Assembly: GCA_004193555.1 (NCBI GenBank)
Contig: RPGP01000040.1
Span: 563,127 to 627,126 of the forward strand
Source of the DNA: Desulfobacteraceae bacterium Eth-SRB1
Lineage (GTDB): Bacteria; Desulfobacterota; Desulfobacteria; Desulfobacterales; ETH-SRB1
Reading direction: 5' to 3'
DNA length: 64,000 nt
Of this stretch, positions 17,338 to 26,282 are shown one piece after another. Position 1 is the first letter of the stretch. The number at the start of each line of letters is the position of its first letter. The notes below the pieces were generated by a model that saw only the letters and a program-made list of their open reading frames with translations, did no database searches and had not been told where the DNA came from. Made by a program: the position numbers and the translations under genes.

Positions 17338-18197
17338 ATGCCACTCCTCCGGTCGCTATCAAACCATGGGTCACCAGATTTTCCACTGAGAATCCCATAA
17401 GCAAAACCCATCGCATAGCTGACTCTGGCTAAGAAATAGAAAAAATTACCGCAAACAATGGACTTTAATAGATATGTAAAGGAAGTTATGAGACGAAATT
17501 GAAGTGAGGTTCTGGCTCTAAAAGGGGTAGTATGATCTACAGAATCATGAAACGTCAGTTCTGGATAATGTTTCTGTACCCAAGAGGAACCCATACCATT
17601 CCGAAAAAACATCTCAAGCAACTTCCCCATTGTTTTTGGCATGGGATGATATCCCCAGGAATTAGGAGCTATTGCTATTTTATAACCTGCTTGTCGAATT
17701 CGATACCTCAGATCAGGATCTGTCCCCCTTATAAGACTCTCATTTTCCATACCCACTCTGAAATATAAATCTTTCCGTATAGCGATGCACATATGATCAA
17801 CTAAATCGCCCTCAGTTAGTTCATCATAGATAGGTGAAGTGGAACGGGGTATCTCTTTGGCGCACTTCCTTTGAAACCTGTTTGAATCCTCAGGGATCAA
17901 CTTAGATATTCCTAACAATCCAATAGTATCATCAGACTCTAAATATCTGACTAAATTTTCTATCACCTTTTCATGTCCGAGTGTCACATCATCGTCTATA
18001 GATATAAGAATTTCACCAATAGCCTTTTTTGCACCAGCATTTCTGGCCTTCCCGTTAGGCCTAACCTCTTTAATAACGATGATTTCTAAATCTTTGAATG
18101 TTTGATTCTTCAACTGACTTATCAACCGGGGAACATTACCATCTCTGTATCCATCAAGAGAAGGTATTATAACTGAAACTTTAGGTGCCATCATCAT
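17334..18197 (-). CDS. GT2 family glycosyltransferase
   Basis: 287 residues of GT-A type: VSVIIPSLDGYRDGNVPRL at the start, ARNAGAKKAIGEILISIDDDVTL giving the metal-binding D-D-D, and RGTDPDLRYRIRQAGYKIAI as the acceptor-side segment. One or two hydrophobic helices near the C-terminus (LLKSIVCGNFFYFLARVSY) may hold it at the membrane. It is translationally coupled to the radical SAM gene by a 4-bp overlap. Confidence 0.85.
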   Translation of the reverse strand: MMMAPKVSVIIPSLDGYRDGNVPRLISQLKNQTFKDLEIIVIKEVRPNGKARNAGAKKAIGEILISIDDDVTLGHEKVIENLVRYLESDDTIGLLGISKLIPEDSNRFQRKCAKEIPRSTSPIYDELTEGDLVDHMCIAIRKDLYFRVGMENESLIRGTDPDLRYRIRQAGYKIAIAPNSWGYHPMPKTMGKLLEMFFRNGMGSSWVQKHYPELTFHDSVDHTTPFRARTSLQFRLITSFTYLLKSIVCGNFFYFLARVSYAMGFAYGILSGKSGDPWFDSDRRSGI

Positions 18198-18259
18198 TCC
18201 TAAATCCTATCGATAGTAGCCCAAAATTTAATCTGCCCTTCATGATCGGTACCCGTCAG

Positions 18260-18976
18260 TTACGCATAGTTTTTGTTGAAAAGCGGTCGAAGATCGATGC
18301 GTCTCGTCGTGACTATTAATTCCGTACTAAACTGTTTCCTTTGATTCTCTTGGCTAGCACGGAAAAGGCGATGCATAAATCTATGAAACTCAATGTCTTC
18401 AAAATTACATAAACTAAGGAGTGACTCAAGATTTGAGATAGTGAAGCCATATTCGTGGCCTAAAGTTACATACATACTTGACATTGCACATGGCCCTTCC
18501 ATATTAGGGCATCTAATTAATAAGGTTCCTTTTCTTTTGAGCGCAAAATATAGGGCATCCACAATATAAAATAATGAGTGCTTTGGAATATGTTCTATCA
18601 CATGAGACATGCGGATAAAATCGTATTTTTCTGGCTGGTTAGCTAAGAAATTACCAATATTTGTTTTGATATCATGGAGGGCAACTATAGATGGCGACCA
18701 TTCTTTTATATGATTTTTTGAGTCTACCTGGAACTCTGCTCCGGAAATATTAGTATAGCCCAAAATTACACAAGTCGCCATAAACCAACCATTGCCAAAA
18801 CCGATGTCAAGAATTGCGGCATCTTTATCCGTGGGCAATAAAGTCTTATAGCATTGAACTGCATTAATCACTGAAGGATCATCTTTAATTTCTGACCAAT
18901 TAGGCCTTGCTTGCTTCGTTCCATGCCTCAAAGCCATTCGTCGATAAACTTCTGCAATAAAACGATTTGCTTCCAA
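18260..18976 (-). CDS. Class I SAM-dependent methyltransferase
   Basis: 238 residues. Motif I is ILDIGFGNGWFMA, followed by a weak acidic motif (ISGAEFQ) and FIRMSHVIEHIPKHSLFYIVDALYFALKRKG. The N-terminal helix MEANRFIAEVYRRMALRHG has no zinc-binding residues. It is one of several single-domain methyltransferases in the operon. It lies 107 bp downstream of the NeuA-methyltransferase fusion. Confidence 0.75.
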   Translation of the reverse strand: MEANRFIAEVYRRMALRHGTKQARPNWSEIKDDPSVINAVQCYKTLLPTDKDAAILDIGFGNGWFMATCVILGYTNISGAEFQVDSKNHIKEWSPSIVALHDIKTNIGNFLANQPEKYDFIRMSHVIEHIPKHSLFYIVDALYFALKRKGTLLIRCPNMEGPCAMSSMYVTLGHEYGFTISNLESLLSLCNFEDIEFHRFMHRLFRASQENQRKQFSTELIVTTRRIDLRPLFNKNYA

Positions 18977-19083
18977 GTTCTTTCACCTCTACTGTCTTTC
19001 ATCCTATGTATTTAATATTAGCAAACACATGAAGCCCAATGTCCTCAGAATTACATGGGCTATCATGCTTGCCTTAAAAGAGT

Positions 19084-20502
19084 CTATTTCTTATATGCAT
19101 AGAACGTCACAACATTTCCATAGAAAGGTGGTGAAATCTTGTCTGTATCAAAAAGGCGGAGAAGATTCTCTTCTGTAAAATGTTCTGTCTCAAAATAAGG
19201 GCAACTCAGCCTCTCAACCTCAAAGAGTAGATCGGTTAATAGGTTGTAGAGGCCCAATGTGCTAAATAAGCTGATGTGTGTCTTATCGTGGTATAAGCGA
19301 AAGTTCTTACCAAACCTTTTAGCCAGGCCACATTCGAAATCCGGAGTCCCAACTATCAACTTACCGTAAGGTTTAAGGATACGCCTGGCCTCTGCCAGTT
19401 CCCCTACAGGATCTTTAATATGCTCAATTACATGGTAAAGCACTACTACATCAAAAAAATCCGGCTCATAATTCGCCTCTTTTAGTGTGCCGCAGAATAT
19501 CTCTCCATATTCCCTTGCCCTCTCAGCAGCAAAAGAACTAACGTCAACGCCATACTTTTCCCAATTATTATCTATAGCGGAGAGTAGAAATCCTAGGCCG
19601 CAGCCCACATCAAGGGCTCTTCCTGGCTTTAAGCTATTGATATAGTCTATCTCTTCCCTGCACTCCCTTATGCGTTTCTGCCGCTCCTTTATCTTGTCTC
19701 TTATTGCGCCATCAGGATCGACAACCCCACACCAATATTCTTCCTCATAATCGCCTCTTGCGCTACCTGTAAATCTTGCCTTGAAGTATCCTGTCTTATC
19801 GCTAAGTTGTCTGGATCTTAATAAAGACTCTATGATACGCCAATCATCTTCGGTATCTAAATGATAACTATCACGGACAGGTATCTTAACAAAACCTACC
19901 TCGCCTCCTAATCTGTTTTTCTCCTTAAGTAGCAACTCAATCTTAGTCGCCCAGCAGTTTCCCGTCTCTCTCATCCTTGGTTTCATCTTTTGCCGCATGG
20001 GACGATCTATCAACTGTTTCAGATTTTCAGGCCCATCTAAGAAGAAACCATAATCCTCGGTAGCGCAGCAGGCACTATCATATCCTTGCCCGGTTACCAT
20101 CTTTATGCAATTGTCAACATACTCAGGACGATTCAAAGGATTTGTCGGCTCAAGGGTAACTACAAGATTGAAGTCGTTACCATGCTCACTCAGCTGGTTA
20201 ATAACATAGATAAGGGTTTCTTCTGTCTTAGACAGATCGTGGCTTATCTCAGGGGGTCGTATCACTATTTCGATCTTATTTCCAAAAATACTCTTCGCCA
20301 GATCTGCGATATGCTCTTCATCTGTAGCTAAGACAAGACAATCTATAAGCTTGGACTTAAGACCGTTCATTATCTGATAATATATAAGGGGCTTGCCACA
20401 GACATCTCTTATATTCTTATTCTTCACCCCTTTTGATCCGCCTCTGGCAGGAACTACTGCCAATATCTTTGAATCCTCTCTACCAGATTTGTTTGTACTC
20501 AT
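19084..20502 (-). CDS. NeuA-like cytidylyltransferase fused to a SAM methyltransferase
   Basis: 472 residues in two domains. Residues 12-235 are a CMP-acylneuraminate synthetase-like cytidylyltransferase with VVPARGGSKGVKNKNI, LVLATDEEHIADLA and VVTLEPTNPLNRPEY. Residues 255-470 are a class I methyltransferase with ALDVGCGLGFLLSAID and VVLYHVIEHIKDPVGELAEA. The first domain would activate a nonulosonic acid as its CMP sugar; the second may methylate that sugar or the growing chain. It may replace the truncated neuA next to neuB at 30.7 kb. Confidence 0.8.
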   Translation of the reverse strand: MSTNKSGREDSKILAVVPARGGSKGVKNKNIRDVCGKPLIYYQIMNGLKSKLIDCLVLATDEEHIADLAKSIFGNKIEIVIRPPEISHDLSKTEETLIYVINQLSEHGNDFNLVVTLEPTNPLNRPEYVDNCIKMVTGQGYDSACCATEDYGFFLDGPENLKQLIDRPMRQKMKPRMRETGNCWATKIELLLKEKNRLGGEVGFVKIPVRDSYHLDTEDDWRIIESLLRSRQLSDKTGYFKARFTGSARGDYEEEYWCGVVDPDGAIRDKIKERQKRIRECREEIDYINSLKPGRALDVGCGLGFLLSAIDNNWEKYGVDVSSFAAERAREYGEIFCGTLKEANYEPDFFDVVVLYHVIEHIKDPVGELAEARRILKPYGKLIVGTPDFECGLAKRFGKNFRLYHDKTHISLFSTLGLYNLLTDLLFEVERLSCPYFETEHFTEENLLRLFDTDKISPPFYGNVVTFYAYKK

Positions 20503-20527
20503 AATAAGAAATTACCTTATGCCTCAG

Positions 20528-20650
20528 CTATCCAAGTTCCCTTTTCTTCAACCGAGAAAAGTTATAGCAATGGCGACAGCGTTCGTTGCATGCTTCAGTG
20601 ACTTCAACATGGACAGTTATAGGGCTTGAAATATGCCAATACTCGCTCAT
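20528..20650 (-). pseudogene. Radical SAM protein, N-terminal fragment
   Basis: A 40-codon frame too short for the ORF track. It starts with ATG after AAAGGAGA and reads VHVEVTEACNERCRHCYNFS, a textbook C-x3-C-x2-C radical SAM motif, and then stops at KKRELG. Full proteins run 300 residues or more. The rest of the gene is missing before the NeuA fusion. I take it as a deletion remnant; a real 40-residue iron-sulfur peptide is less likely. Confidence 0.6.
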
Positions 20651-20762
20651 ATGGCCGTTGTCTCCTTTACCGATGTTATATACACAAGATTAGATCGTTA
20701 ATCCCTATTTCTCTCATTATTAGAACCGACATCTCTGCCTCTCCTTAAGTTTATGAATTATC

Positions 20763-21239
20763 TCACAGCAGCATATCAAGCAATTCTCTGACAACACCTT
20801 CTCCTCCCTTTGCTTTTGTAATTATCTTGGCTTTCTTTCTTACATCTGGGTATGCATCGGAAGGGGCGATTGTGTAACCGGTATATGCAATAACTTCCAA
20901 GTCATTAATATCATTACCAATATAAAGAACCCTCTTTCTATCAACTCCTATCCTGCGTATATATTTCTCCAGGGCCTTCTTCTTATTCTCGACTGACTGG
21001 ATGCATGGTATCTTCAGTTTATCAGCCCTGCTCTTGACAACAGGGTTCTCCTCTGTGGATAGAATAATCTGTTTAATCTTCATCTTTCTTATAGCTGATA
21101 CTGCCAAGCCATCAGAGCGGTTCACAACAACGCTCTCTCTGCCAGACTGATCAACTAAAACCTTGTTGTTTGTCATCACTCCATCAAAATCATAGACTAT
21201 TAGGTCGATATCTTCAATACATAGTCTCTTTTTATCCAT
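20763..21239 (-). CDS. KdsC-like HAD phosphatase (ulosonic acid phosphate)
   Basis: The HAD motif I is VYDFDGVMTNNKV, motif II IILSTEENP, and motif IV GNDINDLEVIAYTGYTIAPSDA; the small cap-less fold matches KdsC and related ulosonic-acid-phosphate phosphatases. I start it at the third Met (MDKKRLCIEDIDL) because AAGG lies five bases before it and the earlier residues do not fit the family. It would dephosphorylate Kdo-8-P or a nonulosonate-9-P before CMP activation, consistent with the neuB and neuA-like genes in the same locus. Confidence 0.8.
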   Translation of the reverse strand: MDKKRLCIEDIDLIVYDFDGVMTNNKVLVDQSGRESVVVNRSDGLAVSAIRKMKIKQIILSTEENPVVKSRADKLKIPCIQSVENKKKALEKYIRRIGVDRKRVLYIGNDINDLEVIAYTGYTIAPSDAYPDVRKKAKIITKAKGGEGVVRELLDMLL

Positions 21240-21371
21240 CCCATCCTTCATCCTTCGGCTTTGCGCACTGTTTGAAAAGATCGCATACCACTTCACACTC
21301 CTTTTTAGCAACACAAAATTTTCTTTCCCAAGATTCTACGGGGCCTTTTTAGGATTTTGCACGATATCTAT

Positions 21372-22103
21372 TTATCTTTTCGAGGCATGAATCAAAAGAG
21401 ATCCGGCAATTTCTTTTACTAATGGAATGTTTTCAATGACATTGCCAATATTAATAATTGATTGTATTAATTTTTGTGAAGTCAAAGGATGTAAAAAATC
21501 GAATGTTCTTATTCTCACATCTTTGAAACCATGATTTAGAAGCTCCCTTTTTAGATGCCATTTTAGAAATGCTGTTTCACCAGGAGAAGTATGAGTTAAG
21601 CTTCTAATTGCGGGAATATTTCGTTCCAGCCATATCTGAGGATTCAACATATTAGGTTCAGTAAAAACTATCCTTCCCCCTTCCCTTAAAACCCTATATA
21701 TTTCCAAGAGAGCCTGCTTTAGATTTAGATGATGTAAAATGGAACTTCCGAAAACAATATCAAAACTCTCATCGTCAAAATCCATCTTTTCAACATTTTG
21801 TATTTGGAATCTCACGGTTTTATTTTTGATACGCCCTGTCGCAATTTTCAATAAATCTGGAGAAATATCTACGCCCGTTATATCTACCCCTGTTTCTGCA
21901 ATCCTTTTTGTAAATTCGCCAGTTCCACATCCAAGCTCCAGGACTTTTCTTCCTGCCTTAATATTACCAAGTTGGATGAAATACCCAGCTCTTCGATTAG
22001 CTCTAATTTGCCCGGCAGGAGTCCCCCATCCCCAAATATTAATGGCATCTTTTGCTATTCTTTTACCATGTTCTATTTCACTTTGAATTTTATCTGCCTT
22101 CAT
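21372..22103 (-). CDS. Class I SAM-dependent methyltransferase
   Basis: 243 residues with VLELGCGTGEFTKRIAETGV, ITGVDIS and IVFGSSILHHLNLKQALLEI, closest in style to UbiE/Methyltransf_11 enzymes. The segment GGRIVFTEPNMLNPQIWLERN is the usual strand-5 region. The stop is 132 bp from the KdsC-like start, and the upstream neighbour is the methyltransferase-GT2 fusion 9 bp away. The substrate is unknown. Confidence 0.8.
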   Translation of the reverse strand: MKADKIQSEIEHGKRIAKDAINIWGWGTPAGQIRANRRAGYFIQLGNIKAGRKVLELGCGTGEFTKRIAETGVDITGVDISPDLLKIATGRIKNKTVRFQIQNVEKMDFDDESFDIVFGSSILHHLNLKQALLEIYRVLREGGRIVFTEPNMLNPQIWLERNIPAIRSLTHTSPGETAFLKWHLKRELLNHGFKDVRIRTFDFLHPLTSQKLIQSIINIGNVIENIPLVKEIAGSLLIHASKR

Positions 22104-22112
22104 ACTTTAGCT

Positions 22113-23522
22113 CTATATAAACTTAATTTTTCGCAAGGCAAAAAATGTCATTTTTAAAAGAAGCAAGCCGTGCCGAAAGCGACTTATTTGGGTTGACCCG
22201 TAAGTCCTCTCACGATATTTAATGGGAATCTCTACGATCTTCAGATTAAGCTTCGATGCGCCGAACAGGAGGTCAAAATCTCCGAAAGGATCAAAATCTC
22301 CGAAATATTTTCTGCCTTCAGCTATTTTGAGATAATCCTTCTTCCAGAGAACTTTTGTGCCGCAGAGGGTGTCCCTTATGCGCTGCTCAAGGATATATGT
22401 GAAAGCACGGCTGAAGAATTTATTGCCCAGAAGGTTCAAAAACCGCATGGCCTGCCTTTCCATCTGGTAAACCAGTCGCGTCCCGTTTATAAACTCGCCC
22501 TTCCCTGAAGCAATGGCATCAAAAAACTTTGGAAGATCTTCCGGCGGAACGGTAAGGTCCGCGTCCAGAATCATCAGAACATCATTTTTGGCATGAGCGA
22601 ATCCCCTTTTCACGGCATCATATTTCCCTTTTCCGTCCTGAATCAGGACAGTAATATCTCTTTCTGGATATTTGTTCTTTACCCTCTCGCACTCTTCCAA
22701 TGTACCATCTTTGGAATGTCCTTCGACAAATATAATTTCCGTGCTTTTACCTATATCGGGCGTTCGCAACACCGCCTGTTCTATATTGCCCTTTTCATTG
22801 CGGCAGGGGATTATAACCGAACAGGTCGCTTCTTCCGGCGATTTCCTTCCACCCCTGGGGCGGGCAATTAAGATTTCATTTAGAGAAAGCTTCCAGAAAA
22901 AGGGCATGTTCGCCAGGAACCTGTTAAGAAACGTTGAAACAAGAGGGATGTACACAGGTAATAAAAATCGGTATCCTTTTTTTATTACCTCAAAATCATT
23001 TAAATAAAGCAAGTTTGAAATATCTTCAAGTGGAAGCCAGTGTTGTAATGGCTGCTTCATTCTAAGACCAACAGCCTCTGCACATTTTAGAACGGGTTCC
23101 CACAGATAATTGTAATATATGATAATCAGCCGCGTCGCAGGCGCGCAAACTTTGTGCAACTCTTTGAATGCTAATTGAATATCATCGACATGACCTATGG
23201 TCTCAACAAGGACCACATAATCAAATTTCTCTTCTACTTGAAGATTTTCAAGATCACCGATTTCGAATTGCAGTTGAGGAAATTTTTCTCTTGCCACCTC
23301 AATCATTTTAGGACTTATATCAACACCAAGCCCTCTACTTGGATTTAACGCTGCCAGCAACTCCCCTGTTCCACAACCGATCTCAAGAACCGATGAATTG
23401 GAGGGAATTAGAAATTGCAAATATTTCTCAAGTTCTTTATGGTAATAGGCTCCCTTTTTTCTCCATTTCCCCCTCTCTATGGCTACAGAGTCGAAATATT
23501 CTATTTTTTCAGCTTTTGTCAA
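22113..23522 (-). CDS. Methyltransferase fused to a GT2 glycosyltransferase
   Basis: 469 residues in two domains. Residues 1-170 are a SAM methyltransferase (SVLEIGCGTGELLAALNPSR, GVDISPKMIEVA, VVLVETIGHVDDIQLAF). Residues 228-469 are a GT-A domain of the dolichol-phosphate-mannose-synthase type (SVIIPCRNEKGNIEQAV, FVEGHSKDGTLEE, VLMILDADLTVPPEDLP). The GT2 part would make a polyprenyl-phosphate sugar or extend a lipid-linked glycan. The fusion predicts that methylation and transfer act on the same intermediate. Both domains keep their motifs. Confidence 0.82.
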   Translation of the reverse strand: MTKAEKIEYFDSVAIERGKWRKKGAYYHKELEKYLQFLIPSNSSVLEIGCGTGELLAALNPSRGLGVDISPKMIEVAREKFPQLQFEIGDLENLQVEEKFDYVVLVETIGHVDDIQLAFKELHKVCAPATRLIIIYYNYLWEPVLKCAEAVGLRMKQPLQHWLPLEDISNLLYLNDFEVIKKGYRFLLPVYIPLVSTFLNRFLANMPFFWKLSLNEILIARPRGGRKSPEEATCSVIIPCRNEKGNIEQAVLRTPDIGKSTEIIFVEGHSKDGTLEECERVKNKYPERDITVLIQDGKGKYDAVKRGFAHAKNDVLMILDADLTVPPEDLPKFFDAIASGKGEFINGTRLVYQMERQAMRFLNLLGNKFFSRAFTYILEQRIRDTLCGTKVLWKKDYLKIAEGRKYFGDFDPFGDFDLLFGASKLNLKIVEIPIKYRERTYGSTQISRFRHGLLLLKMTFFALRKIKFI

Positions 23523-23575
23523 TTATTCAGACTCCTTAAATAAATGTTAGTTTAATTTTCCTGAGACATCGCAAA

Positions 23576-25090
23576 TTAAAGGGTGTCCTTTTTACAAACA
23601 CCTGCCAGGCTGGCTCTCACCACTTTCATGAAAAAATCAAAATCCTCACCTTGTAACTCTTTTTGAAGCCATTGAAGGAACATAAACATAAACAATGATA
23701 TAATAAACAACAGCCAAATATTATGAATACCTATAGCATGACTCAGAATGTTAACCAGGATAATTAACCCCAAGGAAATAGAAGACTTTCGGATTAATCC
23801 CACGGGGAGCAATTTTTTTATACTTTCAATACGGGAGGCCATGTAAACCCAAGCACACGAATAAGATATAATACTAGAAGATACCGCCCCCCAATAGCTA
23901 AATAGTGGAATTAAGAAAAGATTCAGTATAACATTTACGATCACCACCAGCACGCTGATCCTTGCGACCTCTTTTGTCTCTTCAAAAACATTCACGAGAA
24001 ACATGTGGATTGGATTGCTCGTGCTTCGGAGGATAAATACTACTAAAAGCACCTTGAATATTAAAGCAGACGAAGAAAAATTGTCACCATAGGCTGCGAT
24101 TATTAAAGGATCGGCAATGAAAAACATTGCAATGGCAAATAGTATGGAAATATGGAAAAACCACTTAAAAAGGAATTTGAATTTTTCATCAATTTCCTGG
24201 GCATTGGAAGGGTCGATCTCAGCCACATAAGGCGACAGGACAGTAAACAACACCTTAAACATCATCATAGCTCCGCTCAGGATCATGGTGGCAATATAAT
24301 AACTGATCAATTCTTCATTACTGCTACTAGCCCCTAATATTAGACGGTCAAACCATATCATCAAGTAAAAGGTAAATGAAGAAAAAATGAGAGGTAAGCT
24401 AAAGACTAATGTATCTTTTATAGTACTAAAAGCTGTCTCGAAAGATAGTTCCGGTATCTTGAGATGTCTTCCTTTATATAAAACTATAAGAGCCAAAAGT
24501 ATAGATACTGCTATGGCGAAAATATGTGCATATAAAACTCCATCGATTAATTTCATGCCGATTATAGTCACCAACAGAATCCCGAAAAAATAAATTAGAG
24601 GAGTGACAATAGATAACGGGGCTTCGATTTGCCATTTTTGCAGGCCCTGAAAGATATTAGACATGAAATACAGCAGAGAATAGCAGAAAAGATAAATTGA
24701 ACCTATTTGAATGATATATATTATGTCCGGCCGATGGAAAATGACCGTTGCAATAAAACTTGCAGAAAAAAATAAAATGGCCGAGAAAAAAGATGAGAAA
24801 AACAAGACAAGGATTCCAGCACAAAAAGAGAAAATATTGAGCTGCCGGTTATCTCCGGCAGCGATATACTTCGGAAGGAACCTGATAATTGCCCCTCCGA
24901 TACCAAAATTTGTAAATATGGCGAAAAATGAGACTACAGTATAAACAATAATCAGTTTTCCATATTCATCTTTTCCAAAATAACGGGCCAGAACGATCGA
25001 GGTTGCAAGCCCCAGGAGGGTAACCATCCCTGTAGCGAGCCCCTTATAGATTATTCCCCTTGTTATGCTTCTAATTCCATCCATACTCAA
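23576..25090 (-). CDS. wzx: Wzx-like polysaccharide flippase
   Basis: 504 residues with about 12-14 hydrophobic segments spread along the whole length and an N-terminal GIIYKGLATGMVTLLGLATS typical of MOP/MATE-type polysaccharide flippases. GKDEYGKLIIVYTVVSFFAI and FGIGGAIIRFLPKYIA match the first repeats. It would move the lipid-linked repeat unit across the inner membrane for polymerisation by the Wzy-like protein at 36.3 kb. The gene name is a functional assignment; sequence divergence in this family is high. Confidence 0.8.
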   Translation of the reverse strand: MSMDGIRSITRGIIYKGLATGMVTLLGLATSIVLARYFGKDEYGKLIIVYTVVSFFAIFTNFGIGGAIIRFLPKYIAAGDNRQLNIFSFCAGILVLFFSSFFSAILFFSASFIATVIFHRPDIIYIIQIGSIYLFCYSLLYFMSNIFQGLQKWQIEAPLSIVTPLIYFFGILLVTIIGMKLIDGVLYAHIFAIAVSILLALIVLYKGRHLKIPELSFETAFSTIKDTLVFSLPLIFSSFTFYLMIWFDRLILGASSSNEELISYYIATMILSGAMMMFKVLFTVLSPYVAEIDPSNAQEIDEKFKFLFKWFFHISILFAIAMFFIADPLIIAAYGDNFSSSALIFKVLLVVFILRSTSNPIHMFLVNVFEETKEVARISVLVVIVNVILNLFLIPLFSYWGAVSSSIISYSCAWVYMASRIESIKKLLPVGLIRKSSISLGLIILVNILSHAIGIHNIWLLFIISLFMFMFLQWLQKELQGEDFDFFMKVVRASLAGVCKKDTL

Positions 25091-25114
25091 CCGTTTCTTA
25101 TACCCATCTACTGC

Positions 25115-26236
25115 TCATGCTGTGTTTAATATCAATTCCTCATATAGGGCTTCTATTTTTCTGACAATAAATTCAGAAGAAAATAACTCCTCTGCACGCT
25201 TTCGTCCCATTACGCCAAGCTGCTGCGATCTTTCCTTGTCTTGCGACAAATTTATAATAGCTGTTGATAACTGGTCAGGATTTTGAGGATCCACCAATAC
25301 AGCCGTTTCATTCTCTAAAACTACCTCCGGGATACCTCCGACCCTCGTAGTAACTACCGGTTTTTTCATAGCCATAGCCTCCAGAATAACCATTCCAAAG
25401 GCCTCATAGATCGGACAGCTAACAAAGATGTCTATAGCCGATAGAATTTCTGAGATATCGTGCCGAAACCCCAAGAAGATGATATGCTTGCCCAGGCCCA
25501 GTTTATCTACAAGTCTTTCCATGTCATTTTTTAGCGGTCCATCTCCAACCATAAGCAATTTTACGTTCGGAAAGACTTTCACAATCTGAGACATAGCATG
25601 TACGAGAAATTGTTGTTTATTTTTTTGTCTCATGGGTTGAATATTGCCCAAGACCGGATAGTTATTATCGATATTTAATTCCTTTTTTATATTTTGGCAA
25701 TTAATAACACCAGGAAACTCGTTTAAATCTATAGGGTTATATATAGTAATAAACTTATCTTTATCTGGCTTTTCTTCTCTAATAAACCACTTCTTCATGT
25801 CCTCTGAAACGGTAATTATTTTGGTAGTTATAGGATAGATGGCTCTTTCGATGATAAGATTAAGGCTCTTTCGATGATAAAAATAATTATGTAATGTAGA
25901 GATAATAATTTTTGTGCCAGCCAGCCTGGCCGCCAGCCGACCCCAGAAATTAGCTATCAAAAGATGGGTGTGTACCAACATGATTTTTTTCTCTCTTATA
26001 GCTTTGATAAGCTTTAAGACCCGTATTAAATCAAACTTATGTGCCATATGAAGAAAGATTACCTCAGCTCCCGCACTCTCCATCTCATTAGCCAGTCCAT
26101 TGCTTCCGAACAAGGCTACCACAAAGATTTTAAACTTCCTTTTATTCAAGGCATTAATAGTAGTTAACAACACGTTCTGGGCACCGCCGACGAGCAAATC
26201 ATCTATGACATACATGATAGTCATTTTATTGTGCAT
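25115..26236 (-). CDS. GT4 family glycosyltransferase
   Basis: 373 residues of GT-B type. The start YVIDDLLVGGAQNVLLTTIN has the GGAQ loop. The C-terminal domain shows GNIQPMRQKNKQQFLVHAM, LLMVGDGPLKNDMERL and EAFGMVILE (E-x7-E), followed by TTRVGGIPEVV. It is 24 bp upstream of the flippase in the direction of transcription. The family is closest to N-acetylhexosamine and galactose transferases of capsule loci; the donor is not assignable. Confidence 0.85.
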   Translation of the reverse strand: MHNKMTIMYVIDDLLVGGAQNVLLTTINALNKRKFKIFVVALFGSNGLANEMESAGAEVIFLHMAHKFDLIRVLKLIKAIREKKIMLVHTHLLIANFWGRLAARLAGTKIIISTLHNYFYHRKSLNLIIERAIYPITTKIITVSEDMKKWFIREEKPDKDKFITIYNPIDLNEFPGVINCQNIKKELNIDNNYPVLGNIQPMRQKNKQQFLVHAMSQIVKVFPNVKLLMVGDGPLKNDMERLVDKLGLGKHIIFLGFRHDISEILSAIDIFVSCPIYEAFGMVILEAMAMKKPVVTTRVGGIPEVVLENETAVLVDPQNPDQLSTAIINLSQDKERSQQLGVMGRKRAEELFSSEFIVRKIEALYEELILNTA

Positions 26237-26282
26237 TTTTCGTCTCTAATTTTAGAAAATATGAAGGTTAATAAAACGAGCA

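Noticed and set aside
18977-19083. Possible duplicated methyltransferase tail (CNSEDIGLHVF on the minus strand)
   Set aside because: Similarity to CNFEDIEFHRF of the neighbouring gene is only about ten residues, too short to call.
20676-20732. 18-codon frame with AAGGAGAGG before its ATG (MSVLIMREIGINDL)
   Set aside because: Too short and without recognisable features; it might be the relic of another gene start.
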